Shown: positions 1-6,610, numbered from the stretch's first letter. The stretch: DNA of 9,446 bases from Pseudomonadota bacterium (GCA_023423415.1 JAFAFP010000272.1:1-9446); one strand, 5' to 3'. Made by a program: numbers and translations. Notes: generated by a model not told the origin, from the sequence alone.

Positions 1-75
1 CTGTTGTCCCGGTCCGCCGACCTCGCGCAAAACAATGTGCCGCGCATAGCGTTCCAGTTCGTCCCGGGTCAGCAT
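1..75 (-). CDS. moeB: Partial MoeB/ThiF-family adenylyltransferase (N-terminus only)
   Basis: Only the first 25 codons are present; the gene runs leftward out of the window. The start is ATG at 75-73, with GGAGG (complement of 84-88) eight bases upstream. The peptide begins MLTRDELERYARHIVLREVG and continues GPGQQ. This matches the conserved N-terminus of MoeB/ThiF/HesA E1-like enzymes, where the RYxRH segment precedes the ATP-binding fold. MoeB adenylates the C-terminal Gly-Gly of MoaD for molybdopterin synthesis; ThiF does the same for ThiS in thiamine synthesis. The glycine-rich nucleotide loop, the Cys-X-X-Cys zinc sites and any rhodanese domain lie outside the window, so MoeB cannot be separated from close paralogues. 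It is divergent from the gene at 190, with 114 bases between their starts. Confidence 0.8.
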   Translation of the reverse strand, partial: MLTRDELERYARHIVLREVGGPGQQ

Positions 76-189
76 CGCCGGTTCCTCCACAATACTCGCA
101 ACATCCTGATCGTGATGCTGCCTTCAAGGTCTTGCGCAATTGCAAATCGCGAGGCCACATCTCACCTGAGAAGGTTGAAGGGTACAAAT

Positions 190-1629
190 ATGCGTTTTGC
201 GGCATTGGCCAGCATGATCGTGCTGGCGTTCATTTCGCAAGCATTCATATCGCAAGCCTTGGGCCAGAACGCAGCCCCTGTGCCCGCACAAAAGCAGCAG
301 GCCGTCAAACCCGAAGCGGTGCCGATTCCGGCTCCCAAGCCGCACGGGACAAAAAGGCCGGGCAAAAGCGACAAGCCAACGCCACCCGCCGCGCTGGTCG
401 TCACCCCAGCACAGCGCGAGGCCTATGCCGCAATGCCCGTCGCCGAACGGCTGGCGATCCAGTCCGACCTGATCTGGTCGGGCGATCTCGCTGGGGCGGC
501 CGACGCAGATTTCGGCGATCGCGCCATTGCCGCGGTGCGGGCATTCCAGCGACATAACAAGTTTGAAGAAACCGGCATCCTTACGCCCGACCAACGGCGA
601 ATGCTCGCGACAGCCACGCGCAACAAGAAAGACTATGTCGGCTGGCGACTGGTTGAGGATGAAGCGACGCCAGGCATGCGCCTCGGAATTCCCTCCAAGC
701 TTGTTCCGCAAGCGGAGCTTGGCGCCACCGGGACCCGATGGTCGTCGGCGCGAGGCGAGGTGCAGATCGAGACCTTCCGCGAGAAGATGGGTGGCGCCAC
801 GCTCAACGAACTGTTCGAGGACTTGAAGAAAAAACCGGCGGCGCGCCGCGTCGAATCCACGTCGGTGCAGGGCAACAGCTTCCTGATCTCAGGCCTGCAA
901 GGCCTGAAAAAATTCCATGTCCGCGTGATCATGAAAGACAACGAGGCGCGCGGGCTAACGATTCTCTACGACCAGGCCATGGAAGGAATTTTGCTTCCTA
1001 TGGTCGATACCATGGCCAACGCGTTCATCCCGTTCGGCGACGCGGCCACATCGTCAACGGCACGCAAGATTCAATATGGCACCGGCATTGTTGTCACTCC
1101 GGCCGGACATATCGTGACGGACCGACGATTGACCGACGATTGTCAGTCAATCGTGATTGCGGGACTTGGCCGCGCTGAAGCCATTGCCGACGACAAGACC
1201 GCCGACATCACGCTGCTGCGAATCAATGGTGCGAAGAATTTGAAGCCGCTGACACTCTCTTCCGCCGCACCAAAAAGCACGGATCTGACGTTGCTCGGCA
1301 TCGCCTCTCCGGAGGTGCAGGCCGGCGCACGAACCGTCACGGCTATCAGCGCAAAACTGCGTGACGTCGACAGCGCGCGCGTCCTCTTGGAGGCCCGTCC
1401 TGCGCGCGGCTTCAATGGCGGCGCTGCGCTCGATAGGCAAGGTCAGTTCATCGGCATGATTTCCATGCCGAAGAATGGAGATGCGTCGGACGCGGCCGAG
1501 CCATCCTTCATTCCGGCAATGACAATCAGCAAATTGCTCGATGGCGCCGGCCTTCATTCTCCGACCGGGCGCGTCGATGCCAATGCATCAAAAGACGCGA
1601 TCGTACGCGTTGTATGCGTGAGGAAGTAA
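190..1629 (+). CDS. Secreted PG-binding-like/trypsin-like protein, predicted pseudoprotease
   Basis: The protein is 479 residues. The start is ATG 190, with GAAGGG (177-182) seven bases upstream. From there the product opens with a signal peptide: MRF, a hydrophobic core to about residue 22, and likely cleavage after ALG (25) or nearby. An open frame extends to a TTG at 4 but has no such signals. Residues 26-68 are a Pro/Ala/Lys-rich linker. Residues 85-140 resemble a peptidoglycan_binding_1 segment (AVRAFQRHNKFEETGILTP). Residues 295-455 resemble an HtrA-like S1 protease fold: GTGIVVTPAGHIVTD, the Asp region TADITLLRI (D339), and GFNGGAALD. The usual catalytic His (in TNxHVV) is Arg313, and the Ser of GNSGG is Asn409, so two triad residues appear lost. 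C318 and C476 could form a disulfide. It is probably a periplasmic binding or scaffold protein rather than a protease. The triad alignment was made by eye. Confidence 0.8.
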   Translation: MRFAALASMIVLAFISQAFISQALGQNAAPVPAQKQQAVKPEAVPIPAPKPHGTKRPGKSDKPTPPAALVVTPAQREAYAAMPVAERLAIQSDLIWSGDLAGAADADFGDRAIAAVRAFQRHNKFEETGILTPDQRRMLATATRNKKDYVGWRLVEDEATPGMRLGIPSKLVPQAELGATGTRWSSARGEVQIETFREKMGGATLNELFEDLKKKPAARRVESTSVQGNSFLISGLQGLKKFHVRVIMKDNEARGLTILYDQAMEGILLPMVDTMANAFIPFGDAATSSTARKIQYGTGIVVTPAGHIVTDRRLTDDCQSIVIAGLGRAEAIADDKTADITLLRINGAKNLKPLTLSSAAPKSTDLTLLGIASPEVQAGARTVTAISAKLRDVDSARVLLEARPARGFNGGAALDRQGQFIGMISMPKNGDASDAAEPSFIPAMTISKLLDGAGLHSPTGRVDANASKDAIVRVVCVRK

Positions 1630-1631
1630 TC

Positions 1632-1648
1632 TTCGCACTGAGTGCGAA
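1632..1648 (+). terminator. Hairpin just after the pseudoprotease stop codon
   Basis: TTCGCAC at 1632-1638 pairs perfectly with GTGCGAA at 1642-1648 across a TGA loop, three bases after the stop codon. There is no run of T behind it, so it may protect the 3' end or act as a weak terminator rather than a classical intrinsic one. Its position suggests it belongs to the gene ending at 1629. Confidence 0.35.
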
Positions 1649-1662
1649 CTGGTACTCTTCCG

Positions 1663-1725
1663 GTCATTCCCGCGAAAGCGGGAAGCCAGCAGAAAAACTC
1701 TGGGTCCCCGCCTTCGCGGGGACGA
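1663..1725. repeat. Paired inverted hairpin repeat (REPIN-like)
   Basis: Two GC hairpins are arranged head to head. The first is TTCCCGC (1667-1673), loop GAAA, GCGGGAA (1678-1684), preceded by GTCA. The second is GTCCCCGC (1704-1711), loop CTTC, GCGGGGAC (1716-1723). The first is followed by CCAGCA and the second is preceded by CTCTGG, so each unit carries a CCAG flank when read in its own direction. The same plan recurs at 8052-8144. The unit resembles the dispersed palindromic repeats common in Bradyrhizobium-type genomes. It lies between convergent genes and could also terminate transcription from either side. It contains no gene. Confidence 0.7.
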
Positions 1726-1742
1726 GCGAGTTACTTTCGAGA

Positions 1743-2516
1743 CTACTTGTTCTCAAACTTCGCCGGACGCTTTTCGACGAAGGCTGACATGCCTTCCTTC
1801 TGATCGATCGTCGAAAACAGCGAATGGAATACGCGGCTTTCGAACAGAACACCCTCGGCAAGCGTGGTTTCGAAGGCGCGATTCACCGCCTCCTTTGCAA
1901 GCATAACGGACGGCAGCGACATCGCGGCAATGGTATTTGCCGTCTTCATCGTCTCGTCCATCAGATCGGCAAGCGGCACGACGCGGGCGACAAGGCCCGA
2001 ACGCTCGGCTTCGGCAGCATCCATCATGCGGCCGGTCAAAATCATCTCCATCGCCTTGGCCTTGCCAACGGCGCGTGTCAGCCGCTGTGTCCCGCCAATA
2101 CCTGGAATGATGCCAAGCTTGATTTCCGGCTGACCGAATTTCGCGTTGTCCGCAGCAATGATCATGTCACATTGCATTGCGAGCTCGCAGCCGCCGCCGA
2201 GCGCGAAACCCGCAACAGCCGCGATCACAGGTTTGCGCGCGCGTGCGGCAGCATCCCAGTCTGCAGCGAAATTGCCGAAGAGGGCATCCATGTAATCCTT
2301 GCCCGCCATCTCCTTGATGTCGGCACCCGCGGCAAACGCCTTCTCCGAGCCGGTGAGCACGATACAGCCGATACCAGCATCGGCCTCGAACGTGGCAATG
2401 GCTTTCCCCACCTCACCCGCAAGTTCCGAATTCAGTGCGTTCAAAGCCTGCGGCCGGTTGAGCCGGATCACACCGACCCTGTCTTTGGTTGCGACCTCGA
2501 TCGTCCGATACGTCAT
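1743..2516 (-). CDS. Short-chain enoyl-CoA hydratase
   Basis: The protein is 257 residues, the usual length for a crotonase-family enoyl-CoA hydratase. These enzymes hydrate trans-2-enoyl-CoA to 3-hydroxyacyl-CoA in beta-oxidation (EC 4.2.1.17). The start is ATG at 2516, with GAGGTGG about eight bases upstream. Visible family features are the oxyanion-hole segment FAAGADIKEM (61-70), the second oxyanion segment GFALGGGCELAM (103-114) with Glu111, and FGQPEIKLGIIPGIGG (127-142) with Glu131. These two Glu match the catalytic pair of rat mitochondrial hydratase (Glu144 and Glu164). The end GMSAFVEKRPAKF also matches that subgroup, which argues against a dehydrogenase-fused or isomerase member. 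It lies 66 bases downstream of, and in the same direction as, the hydrolase at 2583-3383, so co-transcription is plausible. Paralogues are usually many in such genomes, so no gene symbol is given. Confidence 0.92.
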   Translation of the reverse strand: MTYRTIEVATKDRVGVIRLNRPQALNALNSELAGEVGKAIATFEADAGIGCIVLTGSEKAFAAGADIKEMAGKDYMDALFGNFAADWDAAARARKPVIAAVAGFALGGGCELAMQCDMIIAADNAKFGQPEIKLGIIPGIGGTQRLTRAVGKAKAMEMILTGRMMDAAEAERSGLVARVVPLADLMDETMKTANTIAAMSLPSVMLAKEAVNRAFETTLAEGVLFESRVFHSLFSTIDQKEGMSAFVEKRPAKFENK

Positions 2517-2582
2517 GACATGCCACCTCTTGTGAAGAACGATGGGTAGCGCAGGAACACCATCCTGCGCAATTTCGCGGCA

Positions 2583-3383
2583 TCAGCCGAATTCTGCGAC
2601 CGCAGCCAGCAGCCGCTCGATATCCTCTGGACGCGATAACCGATGATCGCCGTCCTTCACCAAGGTCAGCACCACATCCTCGCGCGCGATTCGCGACACC
2701 AGAGACACAGCGTGCTCCCATGGAACGTCTTCGTCCTTCACCCCTTGCAGGATGCGAACAGGACATCCGGTCTCGATCAATCCGCCCAGCAGCAGATGAT
2801 TGCGCCCGTCTTCAATCAATTGACGCGTGATGAGATAGGGCTCGTCCGAATATTCGGACGGACGTTCCCATTTGCCTGTCTCTTCAAGCTGCTTCTTGAT
2901 GTCAGACGTAAAGCGCTGCCACATGAGAACTTCGGTGAAGTCCACCGCAGGCGCGATCAAAACCAGACCGGCCAGTTCACCGCTGCCGCGCAATTTTCGC
3001 ATCCGCAACCGCTGCGCCAGGAGTAGAGAAATCCATCCGCCCATCGAAGAACCGATTGCGATCGTCGGGCCGTCACAGAATTGCTCGAACACGGCGCAAC
3101 TTTCGTCGAGCCATTTTCCGATCGTGCCGTCCGAAAATTGTCCGCCTGATTCGCCATGACCGGAATAATCGAAGCGAATGCAGGCACGACCCTGTTCCCT
3201 TGCCCAAAGATCGAGGGCTTCTGCCTTCGTTCCCTTCATGTCGGATTTAAACCCGCCGAGCCAGATCAACCCCGGCTTGCTGCCAGCGCGTCGCCGTACG
3301 GCGATTTTGCGGAGCGCGGCGCCTTCGCCGACCTCGATCGTGGTCAATTCATCGTCAGACATCATCAACGTCGGTCCTGTCAT
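2583..3383 (-). CDS. Alpha/beta hydrolase, ABHD10-like
   Basis: The protein is 266 residues and appears cytoplasmic, with no signal peptide. The fold is marked by GLIWLGGFKSDMKGTKA (38-54), a segment typical of the ABHD10-like group, then FDYSGHGESGG (71-81). The nucleophile elbow GSSMGG (111-116) places Ser113 as nucleophile. The probable acid is Asp217 in GVKDEDVPW, and the His is His247 in DGDHRLS, so the triad looks intact. ABHD10 relatives hydrolyse acyl thioesters and acyl glucuronides, but the substrate here cannot be read from sequence. The start is uncertain. ATG 3383 has only a weak A-rich upstream region, while in-frame ATGs at 3365 and 3362 sit behind AGGA and would shorten the protein by six or seven residues. 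The enoyl-CoA hydratase follows 66 bases downstream. Confidence 0.85.
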   Translation of the reverse strand: MTGPTLMMSDDELTTIEVGEGAALRKIAVRRRAGSKPGLIWLGGFKSDMKGTKAEALDLWAREQGRACIRFDYSGHGESGGQFSDGTIGKWLDESCAVFEQFCDGPTIAIGSSMGGWISLLLAQRLRMRKLRGSGELAGLVLIAPAVDFTEVLMWQRFTSDIKKQLEETGKWERPSEYSDEPYLITRQLIEDGRNHLLLGGLIETGCPVRILQGVKDEDVPWEHAVSLVSRIAREDVVLTLVKDGDHRLSRPEDIERLLAAVAEFG

Positions 3384-3470
3384 CTTTTTTTTGCCTTAAA
3401 CTGAGATGCAACCTGTCATCGCGTGAGTAAAGGACAGCGCCCCGGTTTGCATCGTGGCTGAATAAGGCCT

Positions 3471-3502
3471 ATCAGCTACAGCTTGGCTGATGTACCTTTT
3501 TT
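3471..3502 (+). terminator. Terminator-like hairpin plus T run between divergent genes
   Basis: ATCAGC (3471-3476) pairs with GCTGAT (3486-3491) around a nine-base loop, and six T (3497-3502) follow after a five-base gap. The stem is short and only moderately stable. On the + strand it lies upstream of the glycosyltransferase, where no + gene would need termination, so it could be a leader attenuator, the end of a small RNA, or chance. The T run also overlaps a possible -35-like TTGAAA at 3501-3506, for which I found no good -10. Confidence 0.25.
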
Positions 3503-3569
3503 GAAACTGGACATTGGCCGACATTTCCCAGGGTGTTCGTGTTCGCGTTCATCAGGGTAGGGGACGAGC

Positions 3570-4823
3570 GTGAATTCCGGTTCTGCCGCAAGACAATCTT
3601 CGACATTTTTTGAATCGACGCCGGCGCAAGACAACAGCGTCACGGCATCGATTCGACCTTTGACGGTTCTGATTGTTGTTCCAACGCTGCACGCAGGCGC
3701 TGCCGAAATGGGCGCTGTCGATCTCGTGCGTATCCTGATGGACGCCGGGCATCGCGCGATCGTGGTGTCGCGTGGCGGACGGCTCGAAACGCAAATCGCC
3801 GAAGCGGGCGGCGAATTCATCTACGCCGATGTTGCCAGCAAAAACCCCGCGATCATGGCGCGCAATATTGCGGTGATTTCCCGCATCGCGCGTCAGCGCA
3901 ACTGCGACATCATTCATGCGCACGGACGCGCTCCGGCCTGGAGCGCGTATGCAGCATCCAGGTTGACGCGCACGCCTTTTGTCACAAGCTGGTACAAGGG
4001 GTTCCGCGAGCAGAATGCACTGAAGCGGCTCTATAACAGCGTCATGGCGCGTGGCGATCGGATCATTGCCGCAACCGACGAGCTTGCGGACTTGATCTGC
4101 GAACGCCATTGCGTGCCAAGCAGCAAGATCAATGTCGTGCCGGCGAGCATCGATGTTGATCTTTTCAATCCCGCCAATGTTTCCGTCGAACGGATCGACG
4201 CGATGCGCCGGATCATGGGCGTCACGGCGAGCGACAAGGTCATTCTTGTCGTCGGGCGAATGCTGCGCCGAAAAGGTCACCATGTTGCCGTGCGCGCGGC
4301 TCGGCGCCTGAAGGACATGGGCATGAAAGACTTCGTCTTTGCCTTTGTCGGCGAAGATGAAGGTCATAGCCGTTACACCGGCGATCTCTGGGACGAGGTG
4401 CTCGCCAATGACCTTGCCGGCGTCGTCCGCCTCATCGGCCCTGTCGACGATCTGCCCGCCTCCTATGCGGTGGCGTCCGTCGTCGTGTCCGCAGCCGTTC
4501 AGCAGGAAGGTCTTCAACGCGCGATCCTAGAAGGCCAAGCGATGGAGCGGCCGGTGGTCGCCTCCGATCTTGGCGCTGGGCCGGACGTCGTGCTAGCGCC
4601 GCCCTCCGTGCCCGAAGACCGGATGACCGGGCTGCGGTTCTCGTCGGGCGACGATGCCGCCTTGGCCGCCGGGCTGATTCGACTGTTCTCGATGTCCCCG
4701 GCTCAGCTTCGGGGCATCGGCATGCGGGGCCGCCAATGGGTGGTCAACCATTTTGACCGGCCGGCCATCAGCGACCTGACTCTTCAGCTCTATTCAGGCC
4801 TGGCGCGCTCCAAGCCGCAGTGA
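3570..4823 (+). CDS. GT4-family (GT-B fold) glycosyltransferase
   Basis: The protein is 417 residues. The start is GTG 3570, with AGGGGA (3559-3564) five bases upstream; no ATG lies close to it, the nearest in-frame Met being residue 47. After about 30 polar residues, the N-terminal Rossmann-like domain begins at LTVLIVVPTLHAGAAEMG (31-48), a variant of the acceptor-side GGAE motif, and includes DIIHAHGR (113-120). The C-terminal, nucleotide-sugar-binding domain begins near VILVVGRMLRRKGHH (224-238). It carries the E-x7-E retaining motif EGLQRAILE (Glu313, Glu321) and AMERPVVASDLGAGPDVV (324-341). These are signatures of CAZy family GT4, which adds sugars to lipids, glycans or small molecules. 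Donor and acceptor cannot be inferred, and no other surface-polysaccharide gene is in view. No membrane segment is evident. infC follows 161 bases downstream and is probably transcribed separately. Confidence 0.88.
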   Translation: MNSGSAARQSSTFFESTPAQDNSVTASIRPLTVLIVVPTLHAGAAEMGAVDLVRILMDAGHRAIVVSRGGRLETQIAEAGGEFIYADVASKNPAIMARNIAVISRIARQRNCDIIHAHGRAPAWSAYAASRLTRTPFVTSWYKGFREQNALKRLYNSVMARGDRIIAATDELADLICERHCVPSSKINVVPASIDVDLFNPANVSVERIDAMRRIMGVTASDKVILVVGRMLRRKGHHVAVRAARRLKDMGMKDFVFAFVGEDEGHSRYTGDLWDEVLANDLAGVVRLIGPVDDLPASYAVASVVVSAAVQQEGLQRAILEGQAMERPVVASDLGAGPDVVLAPPSVPEDRMTGLRFSSGDDAALAAGLIRLFSMSPAQLRGIGMRGRQWVVNHFDRPAISDLTLQLYSGLARSKPQ

Positions 4824-4855
4824 GCCTCATCCTTTCGCTCAAAATCGCGGGAACA

Positions 4856-4877
4856 GTGGCGCTTTCATTGGCGCCAC
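4856..4877 (+). terminator. Hairpin between the glycosyltransferase gene and infC
   Basis: GTGGCGC (4856-4862) pairs perfectly with GCGCCAC (4871-4877) around an eight-base loop, 33 bases after the glycosyltransferase stop. A T-rich patch (4894-4897) comes only some 16 bases later, so this is a weak intrinsic terminator at best. Its closeness to the candidate infC promoter is compatible with a transcript boundary here. Confidence 0.3.
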
Positions 4878-4879
4878 CG

Positions 4880-4908
4880 TTGACTCGTGCCCCTTTTGTC
4901 CCGATCTT
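4880..4908 (+). promoter_or_regulatory. Candidate infC promoter
   Basis: TTGACT at 4880-4885 is a good sigma-70 -35 match. At a 17-base spacing, GATCTT (4903-4908) is a poor -10, matching at three positions. Transcription from here would give a leader of about 70 bases before the ATT start. Low confidence: it rests mainly on the -35 and on placement just after a hairpin. Confidence 0.3.
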
Positions 4909-4971
4909 GGCGAAGACCGGTTCGGCGAGCGGATAGGACTCGCGCCAGCCTACCGGCCAGCAGCAACAGCC

Positions 4972-4987
4972 AGGGAGACTTTCCATT
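4972..4987 (+). promoter_or_regulatory. infC Shine-Dalgarno and ATT start codon
   Basis: AGGGAG (4972-4977) lies seven bases before ATT (4985-4987). The first ATG in frame is at 4997, 19 bases after the Shine-Dalgarno and too far for normal use. The codons between encode Arg-Arg-Pro, which continues the usual alphaproteobacterial IF3 N-terminus. Spacing and homology therefore both favour ATT. In E. coli, IF3 discriminates against its own AUU start, giving autoregulation; the same is inferred here. Confidence 0.85.
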
Positions 4988-5524
4988 CGTCGTCCAATGA
5001 AGGCAGCGCCCCCCGTTCAGAAGGACGGTCCGCGCGTCAATGAGGAGATCCGTAACCGAGAGGTGCAGTTGATCGATCAGGGTGGAACCAACCACGGTAC
5101 CGTTCCCATCCAGACCGCACTCGAAAAAGCAGCCGAAGCCGGCCTCGATCTTGTCGAGATTTCGCCGAATGCGAACCCGCCGGTCTGCAAGCTCCTCGAC
5201 TACGGCAAATACAAATTCCAAGCCCAGAAGAAGGCTGCGGAAGCACGCAAGCGACAGAAGGTCGTCGAGGTCAAGGAAATCAAACTCCGACCGATGATCG
5301 ACGATCACGACTATGACGTGAAGATGCGCGCCATGAAGCGGTTCTTCGAGGAAGGCGACAAGGTCAAGGTGACGTTGCGCTTCCGCGGTCGCGAGATGGC
5401 GCACCAGGAACTCGGCACCAAGCTGCTCGACCGCGTGAAGGAAGACCTCGGCCCGTTGGCCAAGGTCGAAATGGACGCCCGGTTCGAAGGCCGCCAGATG
5501 ATTATGATCCTGGCGCCAAGGTAA
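4985..5524 (+). CDS. infC: Translation initiation factor IF-3
   Basis: The protein is 179 residues from the ATT start (initiator Met, then RRPMKAAPPVQKDGPRVN). IF3 binds the 30S subunit, prevents premature 50S joining and checks the start codon and initiator tRNA. The N-domain has NREVQLID and AGLDLVEISPNANPPVCK, followed by the LLDYGKYKFQ hinge region. The C-domain has VKEIKLRPMIDDHDYDVKMR, then FEEGDKVKVTLRFRGREM and the ending FEGRQMIMILAP. All are close to the family consensus and the length is normal. Starting at ATG 4997 would lose four residues and leave the Shine-Dalgarno too distant. The 3' end overlaps the convergent methyltransferase gene by 23 bases, and a strong hairpin follows at 5539-5565. 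The usual partners rpmI and rplT are about 1.9 kb downstream, so infC is likely its own transcription unit. Confidence 0.96.
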   Translation: MRRPMKAAPPVQKDGPRVNEEIRNREVQLIDQGGTNHGTVPIQTALEKAAEAGLDLVEISPNANPPVCKLLDYGKYKFQAQKKAAEARKRQKVVEVKEIKLRPMIDDHDYDVKMRAMKRFFEEGDKVKVTLRFRGREMAHQELGTKLLDRVKEDLGPLAKVEMDARFEGRQMIMILAPR

Positions 5525-6485
5525 GCTTTCGCGCCGCTCCCCGAGCGCGCTTCCGCGCGCCGGGGCCATGGCGGCCGAGAACATTGGTGCCGATCGTCCA
5601 GGGCTTGTTGGCGCCGCTGACAACACTGACCATCTTCTGAAGTGGAAGCTCCTCGATGACCGATCGAGGACGGGAGACGAACAAGTCGGCGTGATAGACG
5701 CCTTCCGTCTCGTGCCCGCGTGTATCGATTCCGTGCTCCTCGACGGCCTTGACCGCTGCTTCCATTTCGTCGCGACCCGCGAACCTCCGCTGCACGAACG
5801 TGGCGCCTTCGAATTTCTCGGTCTCCAGCCCGTAATTGCCGAGCGTCGCCGCGATTTTGTCGTAGGGGAACATGCGCAGCACAAAGGATGCGACCCACGG
5901 CGTGCGTCCCTTGCTGGCCAGCGCCATCACCCGGTCAAATGTCCTGGACGTGACGTAGCCAACGCAGCCGGTCGAGACGATGATATCAGCCTGCGATAGC
6001 ACGGCGGCGACTTCAGGGGGCGGATCTTCGGTTTCGAGATCGGCACAGAGTCCGACATCCATCGTGCCGCTCTCTTGCGCATACCGGACGGCGTTCTTCG
6101 AGACGTCGAGACCGATAACCCGCACATTGGGATCGCGCGGCCAGGACAAGTAGAAGGCGCGATCGAGCTTCAGCATATCGTCGCTCGACAAACCTTGCAG
6201 GGACGGTGCCGTGTAGCGATCCCTCAAAGCGTCGTAGCTGAGCGCGTATTTCATCAACGCCCCGTTCACGCCGTAGGACGAGCCGAGATCAAGCACCGTC
6301 ACCGGCTCGCGCTGCGTATCCGCCCGCGCACGAATCAGTTGCTCGAAAATCGGCTGAGCCAGGTGCGGGATGATGTAGTCGAGGCTGCCGAGATAATTGA
6401 AGTATTGTCGCGGGTCCTTTTCGACATAGACGTGATCGAAATTCGCCTTTGCTTCGTTGATCGACGAAAAAGCCGGTTGCGTCAT
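5502..6485 (-). CDS. SAM-dependent class I methyltransferase-like protein
   Basis: The protein is 327 residues. The start is ATG 6485, with GGAGAT and a spacing of about seven bases. Motif I is VTVLDLGSSYGVNG (62-75), which binds S-adenosylmethionine. VRVIGLDVSKNAVRYA (121-136) supplies the acidic residue (Asp127) that usually holds the ribose. ADIIVSTGCVGYVT (166-179) corresponds to the motif IV strand. The substrate is unknown: the N-terminal stretch NFDHVYVEKDPRQYF and the C-terminal half give no clear specificity. The last 25 residues are rich in Arg, Lys and Gly (GRHGPGARKRARGAARK) because they are encoded across the GC hairpin at 5539-5565. This tail may be a poorly constrained extension. 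The gene converges on infC and its stop lies inside the infC coding region. No stop occurs earlier in frame, so the overlap is real if the assembly is correct. Confidence 0.82.
   Translation of the reverse strand: MTQPAFSSINEAKANFDHVYVEKDPRQYFNYLGSLDYIIPHLAQPIFEQLIRARADTQREPVTVLDLGSSYGVNGALMKYALSYDALRDRYTAPSLQGLSSDDMLKLDRAFYLSWPRDPNVRVIGLDVSKNAVRYAQESGTMDVGLCADLETEDPPPEVAAVLSQADIIVSTGCVGYVTSRTFDRVMALASKGRTPWVASFVLRMFPYDKIAATLGNYGLETEKFEGATFVQRRFAGRDEMEAAVKAVEEHGIDTRGHETEGVYHADLFVSRPRSVIEELPLQKMVSVVSGANKPWTIGTNVLGRHGPGARKRARGAARKLTLAPGS
5539..5565 (+). terminator. Strong GC hairpin after infC, inside the methyltransferase gene
   Basis: CCCCG (5539-5543) pairs with CGGGG (5561-5565) and GCGCGC (5545-5550) with GCGCGC (5555-5560). 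This makes an 11-bp stem with one bulged A (5544) and a TTCC loop. It begins 14 bases after the infC stop. There is no T run behind it, so it may stop or stabilise the infC transcript rather than act as a textbook intrinsic terminator. It is also coding sequence for the methyltransferase tail on the other strand. Confidence 0.45.
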
Positions 6486-6581
6486 TCAGGATCTCCAGTC
6501 TTTGGCCGCAGCAAAAAACCAGTGACGACGCCCTGTGGGCGGCGCCCGGCAAACTGCGTGTCGAAGTGGGTTGATGAACGA

Positions 6582-6610
6582 ACATTAACAGCCCAGGCGG
6601 GCTGACTCAA
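6582..6610 (-). promoter_or_regulatory. Candidate methyltransferase promoter
   Basis: On the minus strand, TTGAGT (complement of 6605-6610) is followed at 17 bases by TAATGT (complement of 6582-6587), about 97 bases upstream of the start at 6485. A perfect 6-bp hairpin, CAGCCC/GGGCTG (6589-6594 with 6599-6604), fills the spacer. The motif match is moderate. The rest of the 264-base gap 6486-6749 shows only small inverted repeats and no supported gene. Confidence 0.25.

Noticed and set aside
4..189. Upstream extension of the pseudoprotease frame to TTG at 4
   Set aside because: It would place a signal peptide about 70 residues inside the protein, has no ribosome-binding site, and overlaps the well-supported moeB-like start on the other strand.
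3552..4517. Leftward 321-codon open frame opposite the glycosyltransferase gene
   Set aside because: It is a mirror of the coding strand in high-GC DNA, with a His/Arg/Asp-rich composition and no recognisable motif, while the + strand encodes a clear GT4 protein.
4856..4984. A translated leader peptide or riboswitch before infC
   Set aside because: Only one short hairpin is visible, with no conserved riboswitch core and no small frame with a ribosome-binding site that I could support.
4865..5884. Leftward 339-codon open frame across infC and the methyltransferase end
   Set aside because: It overlaps two well-supported genes, has no motif, and lacks a credible ribosome-binding site.
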